Origin: Planctomycetota bacterium
GTDB lineage: Bacteria > Planctomycetota > UBA1135
DNA: 64,000 nucleotides
Direction: 5' to 3'
NCBI GenBank assembly: GCA_027623295.1
Contig: JAQBXR010000010.1
Coordinates: forward strand, 42,385-106,384
In this document: positions 18,124 through 26,663 of the stretch, in pieces
How positions within the stretch are numbered: position 1 is the stretch's first letter
Layout: each line of letters opens with the position of its first letter
Made by a program: the position numbers and the translations under genes
The notes under the pieces: model-generated
Database searches by the model: none
Told to the model about the DNA's origin: nothing
What the model saw: the letters and a program-made list of their open reading frames with translations, nothing else

Positions 18124-19556
18124 TTTGCAACCTCTGCACTCGCCGGAGTGAATGCGTGGGAACCCGCTAAACGCAAAGCCATGAACAAGGCATCGGCCTT
18201 CTCCAGGGTCTCTTGATATTCTCGCTCTGGGCGAGAATCAAACACAATGCCGGCACCTGCTTGCACCGAAACTGTATCCCCCCGCACCACAAAGGTACGG
18301 ATAGTAATCGCCATGTCCAAGTTGCCGCTGGAATCTAAATATCCAAATGCCCCTGCGTAAGGCCCGCGCGTTTCTTGCTCGATCTCTGCAATCAATTGCA
18401 TGGCTCGAATTTTTGGCGCGCCACTTACTGTGCCGGCCGGAAAACTAGCTGCCAAAGCATCCATGGGGACATGACTACTCGCCAAGTCACACTCCACTCG
18501 ACTCGCCAGGTGCTGTACCCGCGCGAACTTCTCCAACGCCATGTTTTCCTTAACCTCCACCGTGCCGAAGCGAGCCACCCGGCCGAGATCGTTGCGCGCA
18601 AGATCCACCAACATGGCATGCTCGGCCTTCTCTTTGATATCCGCTAGCAGCTCGGCGCCCAAGCGATCATCTTCCGTTTCATCGGCGCCGCGAGCACGGG
18701 TGCCCGCAATCGGACGGTTTTCCACGCGCCCAGCTTTAACCGAGACTAAACGCTCCGGCGAACTACCAACCAAGGTGATTCCGCTAGCCTCAAAATAGAA
18801 CATGTGCGGCGACGGGTTGGTCAGGCGCAATGCGCGGTACAAGGCAAAGGGGTCCCCAGTGAATTTCTGGTCGAAACGTTGCGACAACACGGCTTGGAAG
18901 ATTTCGCCTTCGGCAATCGCCTCCTGCAGCTTGGCCGCACCTGCTTCGAATGTGGCGCGATCCATATTGGAGGTCGGGCCATCGCCCAGCAACTGAAAAC
19001 CATCAACCGCCGGATGACTGGTTTCAATTTCCTCTACCAAGGTATCCAGGGCAGCCATGGAAGCTTCAAAATCTTCTGCTTGCTTGCACGAAGTCATCAA
19101 GATCAAACGCTGTGCGGCGTGGTCGAAAGCCAACACGGTTTCAAATAAATGAAACTCGGCCACCGGAAGAGCCCAGGGATCTTGCGCAGCTCGAGGCACG
19201 CAATCCTCCAATTGAGTGGCCCATTCATAGGGTAAATAGCCAATCCAACCACCACGGAAGGGCGGCAAGAAAAGGGGTGGCTTGGGGGTGCGTGCCCGAT
19301 CGGCGAGCTCCTGCAACTGACGATGTGCTTGGCCATTGGTCGCAGTGAACTTCTCCACTGGGTCTAAGGCAAGAAAGGAGTAGCGTGCAATGCGGTCCGG
19401 CCCCTCTGCGGATTCGAGCAAACAAACCTGATGCCCACGGCTACGAAGTGCGAGGAACAAACGCACTGGGGTATGCAAATCCGAGGGTCGCTCTAACCAA
19501 GTTAGGCGATAGCGCTCGGCGTCTGCAGAGGTGGAGTTACGAAGGGTACTATCCAT
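18120..19556 (-). CDS. trpE: Anthranilate synthase component I
   Basis: A 478-residue chorismate-using enzyme that makes anthranilate with TrpG. Visible motifs: the tryptophan feedback site LLESAEG, GSSPERLVSV, RPIAGTRARG, VDLARNDLGR and the chorismate-binding FPAGTVSGAPKIRAM. I chose the ATG at 19556 (MDSTLRN). A longer in-frame extension to 19676 would run through the attenuator hairpin and is not plausible. The start lies 10 bp after the T-run of that terminator, so transcript continuation directly controls this gene. Confidence 0.95.
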   Translation of the reverse strand: MDSTLRNSTSADAERYRLTWLERPSDLHTPVRLFLALRSRGHQVCLLESAEGPDRIARYSFLALDPVEKFTATNGQAHRQLQELADRARTPKPPLFLPPFRGGWIGYLPYEWATQLEDCVPRAAQDPWALPVAEFHLFETVLAFDHAAQRLILMTSCKQAEDFEASMAALDTLVEEIETSHPAVDGFQLLGDGPTSNMDRATFEAGAAKLQEAIAEGEIFQAVLSQRFDQKFTGDPFALYRALRLTNPSPHMFYFEASGITLVGSSPERLVSVKAGRVENRPIAGTRARGADETEDDRLGAELLADIKEKAEHAMLVDLARNDLGRVARFGTVEVKENMALEKFARVQHLASRVECDLASSHVPMDALAASFPAGTVSGAPKIRAMQLIAEIEQETRGPYAGAFGYLDSSGNLDMAITIRTFVVRGDTVSVQAGAGIVFDSRPEREYQETLEKADALFMALRLAGSHAFTPASAEVAK

Positions 19557-19566
19557 GGGCGGAAAC

Positions 19567-19595
19567 AAAAAAAGGACCTTCAAAATTGAAGGTCC
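19567..19595 (-). terminator. Trp attenuator: intrinsic terminator directly before trpE
   Basis: On the minus strand GGACCTTCAA and TTGAAGGTCC form a perfect 10-bp stem (19574-19595) followed by seven T (19573-19567), a textbook intrinsic terminator. It sits between the Trp-rich leader peptide and trpE. The 5' side, CGGACC (19591-19596), is complementary to GGTCCG at 19659-19664, right after the third Trp codon of the leader. That pairing would form a competing antiterminator when the ribosome stalls for lack of charged tRNA-Trp. Confidence 0.88.
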
Positions 19596-19626
19596 GTTTC
19601 GGTGGTTCATGAGGATGCAGGCGCTA

Positions 19627-19701
19627 TCAACGAAGAAGGCCGGCGACCAGGAAAACCCCGGACCCGTTCCAACCACGCCATTGCCAGCTCTGATTCATCA
19701 T
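19627..19701 (-). CDS. trpL: Trp operon leader peptide
   Basis: A 24-residue open frame, MMNQSWQWRGWNG and onward to LLR and TGA. It has three Trp codons within six positions (residues 6, 8, 11). It lies about 70 bp before trpE and just before the attenuator hairpin, the layout of the transcription-attenuation control known from enteric trp operons. Stalling at the Trp codons would free the GGTCCG segment to pair with the 5' side of the terminator. Two consecutive ATG codons (19701, 19698) can start it. No clear Shine-Dalgarno sequence is visible, so translation might be leaderless. Confidence 0.85.
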   Translation of the reverse strand: MMNQSWQWRGWNGSGVFLVAGLLR

Positions 19702-19711
19702 GTTTTCAAGT

Positions 19712-19746
19712 GTAGCGGTTCTTGTGTATAGCACAAGCACCGCTAC
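19712..19746. repeat. 35-bp inverted repeat between the sigma factor gene and trpL
   Basis: GTAGCGGT (19712-19719) and ACCGCTAC (19739-19746) pair exactly. After a 2-nt mismatch, TTGTG and CACAA extend the stem around a small TATAG loop. It begins 6 bp past the sigma factor stop and ends 11 bp before trpL. It may end the sigma transcript, although no T-run follows on the minus strand. It may also be an operator, since TTGTGC and TACACT (16 bp apart, minus strand) inside it resemble a weak promoter for trpL. Confidence 0.6.
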
Positions 19747-19751
19747 AGGGA

Positions 19752-20903
19752 TTAGCCAAACTCGCTCAGCAACTTGCCGCTTTCGCCGCCGCGCATTTTC
19801 TCAAGAGCTACACGTTGGATTTGACGCACGCGCTCCAGCGAGATGCCAAGCTTGCGCCCGACTTCCGCTAGGGTGCGAATGTCAATCCCGCCAAGACCAA
19901 AGCGCATACGCACCACATCTTGTTCACGCTGACTCAGTTGTTCCATGGCACCGGTGAGGTGATGCACCATGGCATCGGACTCGCCGAACTCTGGAGCTTC
20001 AGCTTCGTCGTGACCTTCCATCAGTTCCACCAACTCACTCCCTTGGTCAGAATCGACCACGGTGTTGAGAGAAAGAGTGAAGCGGTTACGGTTCAAAGTG
20101 TTGATGACCAATTCGCGATCGACCTCGGCCTTGTCGGCGATGGCATCTACGTTGTAGTAACCTCCCTCCACCTTCTCGGCCACAGTGCGGATCTTCTTCA
20201 TCGCCTTTTGGATGTAAGCTGGAATGCGCACGGTTCGACTTTGGTTGTAAATGGCGTTGAGGAATGCCTGATTCACCCAATAGGTCGCATACGTCTTAAA
20301 ACGTAGGCCCCGGCTGACATCAAAACCCTCTACCGCGCGGAACAGCGATTCGTTGGCTTCCTGCACCAAATCCTCTTCTGGAACACTCACGTGGTGATAC
20401 CTGTGCAAAAGGTGGAAGACCAAGTGCAGATTGCGCTCCACCATTTCATTACGTGCAACGACTAACTCTTCAGTCAGAGACCGGATTTCGGCACGATCTT
20501 CCGCGGAGCAAGTGTCCGGAGAACAGCCAAAACAATCGGTTTCGTGCCCTGGAGCGCAGCGCAAGCACCGGGAGTCGGTGACATCGGGGTAGCGGGCGAT
20601 GTCTTCCTCGGTGAAGCCGGCAAGCTTGCGTGCTTCCTGCAGGCGCCTCCATAAGAGCTCGAGCCCCATGGAAAACTTTTGTTCAGCAGGACGCGCCATT
20701 ATGGGGACTTTGGACACCTCTCGCTGAAAATCAGCAAGCCGTCCGCGAAAGTCACCCTTTGCTTCGCCGCGTTCAAAATCAAAGGTCACCCTCGTTTTGG
20801 CTACACCCATCTCTTCTAGGAGAGTTTTTGCGGCAACCTCGAAGCTCTCCAGCTGGAGGTCTTCGGTGAGGGCGGAAAAGGCAATCTCGTGGTCCATAAT
20901 CAT
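19752..20903 (-). CDS. Sigma-70 family RNA polymerase sigma factor with a cysteine cluster
   Basis: A 383-residue sigma factor. Region 2 is clear at about 150-225 (LVFHLLHRY, EEDLVQEANESLFRAVEGFD, LRFKTYATYWVNQA), region 3 follows, and region 4 ends the protein (LSQREQDVVRMRFGL, LGISLERVRQIQ). The polypeptide is shorter than a housekeeping RpoD and lacks its long acidic region 1.1. Before region 2 it carries five cysteines, CLRCAPGHETDCFGCSPDTC (residues 113-132), which could bind zinc or an iron-sulfur cluster. I do not know this cluster from standard sigma families. ATG at 20903 or 20897 can start it. It lies between mutS and the trp operon, all on one strand. Confidence 0.85.
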   Translation of the reverse strand: MIMDHEIAFSALTEDLQLESFEVAAKTLLEEMGVAKTRVTFDFERGEAKGDFRGRLADFQREVSKVPIMARPAEQKFSMGLELLWRRLQEARKLAGFTEEDIARYPDVTDSRCLRCAPGHETDCFGCSPDTCSAEDRAEIRSLTEELVVARNEMVERNLHLVFHLLHRYHHVSVPEEDLVQEANESLFRAVEGFDVSRGLRFKTYATYWVNQAFLNAIYNQSRTVRIPAYIQKAMKKIRTVAEKVEGGYYNVDAIADKAEVDRELVINTLNRNRFTLSLNTVVDSDQGSELVELMEGHDEAEAPEFGESDAMVHHLTGAMEQLSQREQDVVRMRFGLGGIDIRTLAEVGRKLGISLERVRQIQRVALEKMRGGESGKLLSEFG

Positions 20904-20929
20904 GGCTTCGTGATTACTTACGGGGCGTG

Positions 20930-20958
20930 AACAAAAATATTAGCACTAATTTAGTGCT
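20930..20958 (-). terminator. Probable intrinsic terminator of mutS
   Basis: AGCACTAA and TTAGTGCT (20942-20958) are perfect complements around one base. On the minus strand the hairpin is followed by AATATTTTTG. It lies 60 bp after the mutS stop. The same palindrome could instead serve as an operator for the sigma factor gene that starts 40 bp further on. Confidence 0.55.
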
Positions 20959-21017
20959 CTATAGCCAACACCCCCACTTGCGAGGGTATGACAGGGCAAA
21001 AGCTGCGGATATTCCCG

Positions 21018-23756
21018 CTACTTCTTGGAATTCAGCTCTAATCTGACCCGGGCAAGCAATTTCCAGGCCTCAATAGGAGGGAGCTCATCCATATTGGTGT
21101 CGCTCAGCTCCTTCAGCAGGCTACTATCGGAAGCAGCTAGGACATCGAACAATCCGGGCTGATGGACTAAGGATTTGGGGTCATTCTCAGGAGTGCGCTC
21201 GGTTTGTCCCTGCAAAATCCGGCGGGACAGCCCCTCTTCATCGCGCTCAACCTTGCCCAGAATGGCGGTCGCCCGGTCCAAAACCTCGCGCGGCAGACCG
21301 GCCAGCTGCCCTACGTGGATTCCATAACTGCGATCGGTGCCGCCTTCCTCAATCCGGTGCAGGAAGACAATCTCCTCCCCCCATTCCCGGACCGCAACGT
21401 TGAGGTTGCTCGCGCCCGGAAGCTCCTTCGCCAACTCGGTGAGCTGGTGATAGTGGGTGGCAAAGAGGCATCGGGCCTGGATGCGGTCGTGAACGAATTC
21501 GCACACGGCCCAGGCAATCGCGAGGCCATCAAAAGTGCTGGTGCCGCGGCCGACCTCATCTAAAAGCAAAAGGCTGCGTGGGGTGGCGAAACGCAAGATA
21601 TTCGCCGTCTCCACCATTTCTACCATGAAGGTCGATTGGCCGCGGCTGATGTCATCGCCACTGCCAAGGCGGGTGAAAATGCGGTCGACCAGGGTCAGGC
21701 GGGCGGTATCGGCGGGGACAAAACTTCCCATCTGTGCAAGCAATACCACCAAAGCGGTCTGGCGCAGGAAGGTCGATTTACCGCTCATGTTGGGACCGGT
21801 GAGGATCACCAAGCGCGAAACGTTGGCATCTTCAGGGTCCACCCCCAAGCGCGTGTCGTTGGGCACGAAGGGATCACCAAGCACAGCAGCTTCCACCACC
21901 GGATGCCGACCTTCGGTGATATCCAGCAAACCGCATTCCTCTGCCGGTGCTGCGACAAAACTTGGCCTCACATAGCGGCGCTCCACAGCAACCGCGGCAA
22001 GCCCCTGCAAGACGTCTAATTCGGCAAGTGCGCGCGCGGTATCGAAGAAACGCGAGGCTTCCAAACCTGCTGCCTTGCGCAAATCATCGAACAGGGTGTA
22101 CTCCAAATTGTGCACCTTCTCCTCAGCGCCCAGAACTTTACCTTCGTACTCCTTCAGCTCGGGCGTGATGTAACGCTCTGCATTCTTCAAAGTTTGCTTG
22201 CGGATGTAATCCTCAGGCGCACGCTCTGCATTGATGCGGCTCAACTCAATGTAATAACCGAACACGCGGTTAAAACCCAACTTGACCGGCACCCCTAAGC
22301 GCTCGGTTTCGCGCACCTGCAATGCTGCGAGGTAATCCTTTCCGCCGCGTGCCAAACCACGCAGCTCATCGACCTCAGCCGAGAAGCCGCCGCGGATCAA
22401 TCCGCCTTCCTTTAAGGAGAGAGGTGCATCGTCCAGCAGAGTGGCGCGAATGCGCGAGGCTACTTCGGTGCAAGGCTCTAAACGCGCCACCAACTCGGTC
22501 ACCGCCATGGTTTGCGCCGATGCCAGGCTGTCACGCAAATCTGGAATCCGTTCCAGCGCACGCGCAAGCCCCAGCAGATCTCGAGCTCCAGCCCGGCCCG
22601 ATGCAAGCTTGGCCGCCAAACGCTCTAGGTCACCTAGTCCATCGAGGGATTCGGCAACATCGTGACGTCGGTTGCTATCCGTGTAAAACTCTTCAACCGC
22701 ATCTTGACGCATACGAATCGCTTCTTCTTCAACCAGCGGCTCGAGCAGCCAATCACGGAGTAAACGCGCGCCCATCGGAGTTCCGGTGCGATCCAAAATA
22801 GCCAATAGGGTGCCATCGCGGCCTCCATCTTGCTGGTTGCGCACAATCTCTAAAGTGCGGCGGGTCACGCGGTCCAACACTAAGTGCTGCTGCGCTTCAT
22901 GCAATCGCAAGTCCCGCAACTGTTCCAAGGAAGAGCGCTGGGTTTCTGCGAGGAACTCCAAAAGCCCACCACATGCAGCCAAGGCCTCGGGACGATCCTC
23001 CACCCCATAAGCCTCTAAGGTGGCCACCTTCAGACGCGCGCACAACTCGCGATGTCCGTTGCGCGCATCGAAAGTCCATGGCATGCGTCGGGCTACTGGT
23101 AGATCTTCACGCGCCACAAGGTCACGCAAATGTTGATAAGCGTGGAAATCGGCTTCCTCGCCCTCCGCCGCTTCTGCCAACAACACCTCCGCCGGGTGAA
23201 TCCGCGCTAACTCTTCGCTGCAACGCCCAACCGTAGTGCTGGAGCAACGGAAAACCCCTGTGGTTAGGTCTGCCCAAGCCAAACCCACTTCCCATTCTTC
23301 CAGTGGAATCTTCTCAGCAGCTTTTCCACGCGGGACCTCTACGTGCATGGCGAGCACAAATAACGGCTCGCTGCCCACCAAACATTCATCCACCAACAAA
23401 GTGCCCGGGGTGACCACGCGCACAATGTCGCGCGCCACAATTCCCTTCACTTCCTTTGGGTCCTGCATTTGTTCGCAGATCGCTACGGTGTGCCCCGCGC
23501 GCACTAAGCGCGTGAGATAGCCCTCCATGGCCTTCACCGGAACTCCGGCCATAGGCACTTCGCGCGCCTTGTCCCGCGCTGTCAAAGTCAGGCCGAGCTC
23601 CTTGGCTGCCACCTTGGCATCGTCAAAAAACATCTCGTAGAAGTCCCCCATGCGGAAGAAAAGCAGGGCTTCTGGCTGCTTTTTCTTGGCCGCGAAAAAT
23701 TGCCGCATCATGGGCGTCTCTTCGGGCTTTGGCTTGGGGGATTGAGTCTTACTCAC
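21018..23756 (-). CDS. mutS: DNA mismatch repair protein MutS
   Basis: A full-length 912-residue mismatch recognition ATPase. The N-terminal mismatch-binding motif is present (FFRMGDFYEMF with the Phe-x-Glu). The connector, lever and clamp domains follow. The ATPase has Walker A GPNMSGKST, Walker B LLLDEVGRGTS and the signature SRGQSTFMVEM near 650-740. It starts with GTG at 23756; the first ATG is 15 codons further in, next to the conserved MMRQFF, and would also give an intact protein. Divergent from the lipoprotein cassette across 160 bp. Confidence 0.96.
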   Translation of the reverse strand: MSKTQSPKPKPEETPMMRQFFAAKKKQPEALLFFRMGDFYEMFFDDAKVAAKELGLTLTARDKAREVPMAGVPVKAMEGYLTRLVRAGHTVAICEQMQDPKEVKGIVARDIVRVVTPGTLLVDECLVGSEPLFVLAMHVEVPRGKAAEKIPLEEWEVGLAWADLTTGVFRCSSTTVGRCSEELARIHPAEVLLAEAAEGEEADFHAYQHLRDLVAREDLPVARRMPWTFDARNGHRELCARLKVATLEAYGVEDRPEALAACGGLLEFLAETQRSSLEQLRDLRLHEAQQHLVLDRVTRRTLEIVRNQQDGGRDGTLLAILDRTGTPMGARLLRDWLLEPLVEEEAIRMRQDAVEEFYTDSNRRHDVAESLDGLGDLERLAAKLASGRAGARDLLGLARALERIPDLRDSLASAQTMAVTELVARLEPCTEVASRIRATLLDDAPLSLKEGGLIRGGFSAEVDELRGLARGGKDYLAALQVRETERLGVPVKLGFNRVFGYYIELSRINAERAPEDYIRKQTLKNAERYITPELKEYEGKVLGAEEKVHNLEYTLFDDLRKAAGLEASRFFDTARALAELDVLQGLAAVAVERRYVRPSFVAAPAEECGLLDITEGRHPVVEAAVLGDPFVPNDTRLGVDPEDANVSRLVILTGPNMSGKSTFLRQTALVVLLAQMGSFVPADTARLTLVDRIFTRLGSGDDISRGQSTFMVEMVETANILRFATPRSLLLLDEVGRGTSTFDGLAIAWAVCEFVHDRIQARCLFATHYHQLTELAKELPGASNLNVAVREWGEEIVFLHRIEEGGTDRSYGIHVGQLAGLPREVLDRATAILGKVERDEEGLSRRILQGQTERTPENDPKSLVHQPGLFDVLAASDSSLLKELSDTNMDELPPIEAWKLLARVRLELNSKK

Positions 23757-23917
23757 TGCTCGGGGATTTTAACTGCCCCTCAGCCCTTTCGTCCGTAAAC
23801 CATAAGAAGGGCCCGGAGCTTTCTGCCGTCAAGATGTTGCTGCCGAAGGCGGCCCCCGAAAGTTGCCGGGTTCCTGTTACCATTACTTATCGCCACCCCT
23901 AGGCGTTCCTTTTGATC

Positions 23918-25219
23918 ATGATGCGCTTACTGAAAGCTCCGACCACTGCCCTATTGCTGTGGCTTTGCGCGTCCTGCTCTTCTTCGGTCCTCACGGACTA
24001 CCCGGAAGACGCCTATCGCGGCATCGACGCTTTCGAGTACGGCGAATTTGATTTAGCGGCACAAGAGTTTTCCGCCCTTTCTGGCACCCTCGGCAGCAAT
24101 GATTTCCTCGCCCACGCGGAAGCCGGTATGGCCTATCACGTTGGCGGCAACCTAGAAGCTTCCACTCGGGAATGGCTTGCAGCTCTAGAGGTAGTCGATG
24201 GATTCAAAGATCGCCCCACCATTAGTGGCCGCAGCCTAAGCGAGGGCGCACTGTCTATGCTGGTCAACGACAAGACCATGCCGTATGACGGCGAAGGTTT
24301 CGAAGTAGTTCTCCTGCACTCTTTCCTTGCTTGGGACTTTTTGCGCCAAGGCAATCTGGACGGCGCCATGGTGGAAGTGAAACGTGGTTATGAATTTGAG
24401 CGCTTTGAGCGTGAGCGTTATGAGAGCACCACGGGCATGAACCGTTTTGGACGTTTCATTGCCGCCTTAGCTCAAGATGTCGATGGCCAGTACAACGATG
24501 CGCGCATTGACCTAGAGCTTTTGGCTGAGCAGATTCCCAATCACCCTGTGGTGGTTTATTCGCAGGAACGTATCAAACGCCTGCAATCTTCCGAACGTCA
24601 GGCAGAACTTTCCTTCTCAGAGATCGTGGTGGTTTTTGAAAACGGACGTATGCCAGAAAAGATTGCGGAGGAGATTAGCTATGGCACCAAACGATCCTTC
24701 GGGCGCATTTCGGTACCTCGATTTAGCCATGTGCCGCAACGCGCGCGCACCCTCCAAGTAGAGGTCGCAAATTCTGCTGTCGGCGCAACCGTCAGTCTGG
24801 AAAATGTCATGCAGGTTGGACGGAACAATCTGAACGATCGCATTGCGTGGGTGACCACCAAGGCACTCCTTCGATCTGCAGCCAAAACGATTGTCGTGGA
24901 TCATGTTGCTGAAGAAGTCGAAGAAGAGCACGGTCAATGGGCCGGCATCTTCGTTGGCCTCGCTGGTTCTTTACTAAATACCTATAGCGAGAGTGCCGAT
25001 TTGCGCTCCTGGCTCACCTTGCCAAATGATATTCAAGTACTGCGAGCTCGCATTGAGCCCGGAGAACACCGCATTTTGGTGCACACGAGTGCGAACAATC
25101 CTCCACTTGACCTCGGAATCTACTCATTTGAGGCCGGGTCGCCCGTAATGATTAGCGTGCGCGCAATAGACAATAAGCTCTATGCATCGCCGCGCGCTCA
25201 TTCAGATTCACTACCCTAG
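23918..25219 (+). CDS. COG3014 family outer-membrane lipoprotein
   Basis: A 433-residue lipoprotein. The signal ends in LWLCASCSSS, giving a lipobox Cys near residue 20. The N-terminal half has TPR-like helical repeats (FDLAAQEFSAL, GNLEASTREWLAAL, GNLDGAMVEVKRGYEFE). The C-terminal half is predominantly beta-like, with FENGRMPEKIAEEI and EPGEHRILVHT typical of COG3014. The family is found beside YcfL and LpoB genes, as here, and is likely part of an outer-membrane complex acting on peptidoglycan synthesis. The biochemical role is unproven. Two ATGs (23918, 23921) can start it. Confidence 0.8.
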   Translation: MMRLLKAPTTALLLWLCASCSSSVLTDYPEDAYRGIDAFEYGEFDLAAQEFSALSGTLGSNDFLAHAEAGMAYHVGGNLEASTREWLAALEVVDGFKDRPTISGRSLSEGALSMLVNDKTMPYDGEGFEVVLLHSFLAWDFLRQGNLDGAMVEVKRGYEFERFERERYESTTGMNRFGRFIAALAQDVDGQYNDARIDLELLAEQIPNHPVVVYSQERIKRLQSSERQAELSFSEIVVVFENGRMPEKIAEEISYGTKRSFGRISVPRFSHVPQRARTLQVEVANSAVGATVSLENVMQVGRNNLNDRIAWVTTKALLRSAAKTIVVDHVAEEVEEEHGQWAGIFVGLAGSLLNTYSESADLRSWLTLPNDIQVLRARIEPGEHRILVHTSANNPPLDLGIYSFEAGSPVMISVRAIDNKLYASPRAHSDSLP

Positions 25220-25229
25220 TCATTGAGAA

Positions 25230-25625
25230 ATGAAAAGACTACCCTTCCTCATCTCCCTCTGCGTGCTCCTCGGCACCGCAGCTTGCAGTTCAGCTGGCGT
25301 CGAAAACGGCCCACTGAGTGGCTCCGCACGTTATGTCGGCGACGACGATATCGATGACATCATTGAGCTTTCTACCGAACGGATTAGCTTTGGTCGCTCA
25401 GACTTTGCGGTTTACCAAGTGGAACTACAAAATCAAGCCGAAGACGACGTCCAAGTTGAGTACCGCGCACGCTGGTTTGATGCAGAAGGCATTGAAATGC
25501 AAAGCGTGACTCGTTCTTGGAAGAAGCTTTACGTTGCCGGTCGTTCTTATCAACCCGTCACTTCGGTCGCACCAAACATGGAAGCGGTGCGCTGCGAATT
25601 AGAAGTGCGCATCTCGGAGTACTAA
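25230..25625 (+). CDS. YcfL-like (DUF1425) lipoprotein, copy 1
   Basis: A 131-residue lipoprotein with signal and lipobox LLGTAACSS. The mature part contains the YcfL pattern: VYQVELQNQAEDDVQVEYRARWFDAEGIE and a C-terminal beta sandwich. In E. coli ycfL lies next to lpoB. Here it follows the COG3014 gene by 10 bp and precedes a second YcfL-like gene and LpoB. Likely a periplasm-facing accessory of the LpoB system; the exact role is unknown. Confidence 0.8.
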   Translation: MKRLPFLISLCVLLGTAACSSAGVENGPLSGSARYVGDDDIDDIIELSTERISFGRSDFAVYQVELQNQAEDDVQVEYRARWFDAEGIEMQSVTRSWKKLYVAGRSYQPVTSVAPNMEAVRCELEVRISEY

Positions 25626-25628
25626 GGC

Positions 25629-26072
25629 ATGCGAAGATTCACCTACCCACTAGCTATGGCACTTTTGTTCGGAGCATGCTCTGGACCAGAGGTGCACAAA
25701 GCCGAGGTCATCACCATCAACGGACAAGAGTTTGATTACGGAGACTCGGAAGTAAGCAACATTGTGGTGGAAGTTCGCAACTTTGCCGACGACCTCGACC
25801 TTGAGTTTGGCTCCGTCGACGGACGCCTATCGGATGGACGCCTTGCCGTGCAGTTCCGCATTACCAATGAGGAAGACGAAGCGGTACGCCTACGTTTCTC
25901 ATGGACTTGGCGCGACGCCGACGGCATCGTGCTTCGCCGTGGCGCTTACGAAACTCCGGAGAAGCTTTTGGTTCTCCGCCCAGGGGAGGAACGCACGCTT
26001 CCCTTTACTTCTCCTACCGAATCCGCGATCCAGTTCGTGGTTCACGTTGAACAAACTTCCCCTAACGAATAA
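25629..26072 (+). CDS. YcfL-like (DUF1425) lipoprotein, copy 2
   Basis: A 147-residue lipoprotein, lipobox ALLFGACSG. The mature sequence has the same beta layout as the preceding gene (LAVQFRITNEEDEAVRLRFSWTWRDADGI, then an aromatic-hydrophobic closing strand), but the sequences are clearly diverged. It begins 3 bp after copy 1 and ends 3 bp before lpoB, so the four genes form a tight operon. The tandem pair may form a heterodimer; that is speculation. Confidence 0.75.
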   Translation: MRRFTYPLAMALLFGACSGPEVHKAEVITINGQEFDYGDSEVSNIVVEVRNFADDLDLEFGSVDGRLSDGRLAVQFRITNEEDEAVRLRFSWTWRDADGIVLRRGAYETPEKLLVLRPGEERTLPFTSPTESAIQFVVHVEQTSPNE

Positions 26073-26075
26073 GCC

Positions 26076-26654
26076 ATGAACACCCGCTTTGCACTTTCCG
26101 CCTGCGCTCTCGCCCTCTTGGGTTCTTGCGCCACCGAAGTTACCTATGAAGATCCAGAAGGCGTAGAAATCCTGTCCACCGATTTCAACTACACCGACCT
26201 TCAGGGTATCGCTATGGAAATGACCGAATCCTTCACCGGCGCCAGCGCTTGGGGTGGGAATCAACCGCGTATTGTGTTTGGTGGTGTAGACAACCGCACC
26301 AATCAGCACATCGATACCCAGAACATAACCGACACGATTAGCACTGCCTTGATTCAGTCGCAGAAGTTCTCCGTCATGGCGAGCGATGCGGGCATTGCAG
26401 AAATGGATAAGGAGCTGGCCTACCAAGGCACTGGCGTAGTCGATACCGCCGCAGCCGCCGAACTCGGGCGGCAACTCGGCGCGGAGTACGTGTTCTACGG
26501 TCGCTTCACCACCATTGCCGCAGCCGGCGGCGATGTCCGTTCCGTGTTCTACAAGTTCACCCTAAACGCAGTGAACGTACAAACTCGCCAAATCGTTTGG
26601 GCGGATGAAAAGCAAATTCGCAAGCGCAGCGAGAAAGGAACCTTTGGTTGGTAG
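26076..26654 (+). CDS. LpoB-like penicillin-binding protein activator lipoprotein
   Basis: A 192-residue lipoprotein (lipobox LLGSCA). It matches the LpoB domain: FNYTDLQGIAMEMTESF, PRIVFGGVDNRTNQHIDT, LIQSQKFSVMAS, LGAEYVFYGRF, and a C-terminal NVQTRQIVWADEKQIRK. LpoB proteins reach from the outer membrane to stimulate class A penicillin-binding proteins in gammaproteobacteria. Its partner in this organism is not visible here. Last gene of the COG3014-YcfL-YcfL-LpoB operon. Confidence 0.88.
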   Translation: MNTRFALSACALALLGSCATEVTYEDPEGVEILSTDFNYTDLQGIAMEMTESFTGASAWGGNQPRIVFGGVDNRTNQHIDTQNITDTISTALIQSQKFSVMASDAGIAEMDKELAYQGTGVVDTAAAAELGRQLGAEYVFYGRFTTIAAAGGDVRSVFYKFTLNAVNVQTRQIVWADEKQIRKRSEKGTFGW

Positions 26655-26663
26655 GGAGTAATT

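Noticed and set aside
19557..19676. 40-residue N-terminal extension of TrpE
   Set aside because: It reads through the attenuator hairpin and T-run, and its first half overlaps the leader peptide in another frame.
20942..20958. Palindrome as a LexA-type SOS box near mutS
   Set aside because: The sequence does not match known LexA boxes and fits a terminator with a following T-rich tail better.
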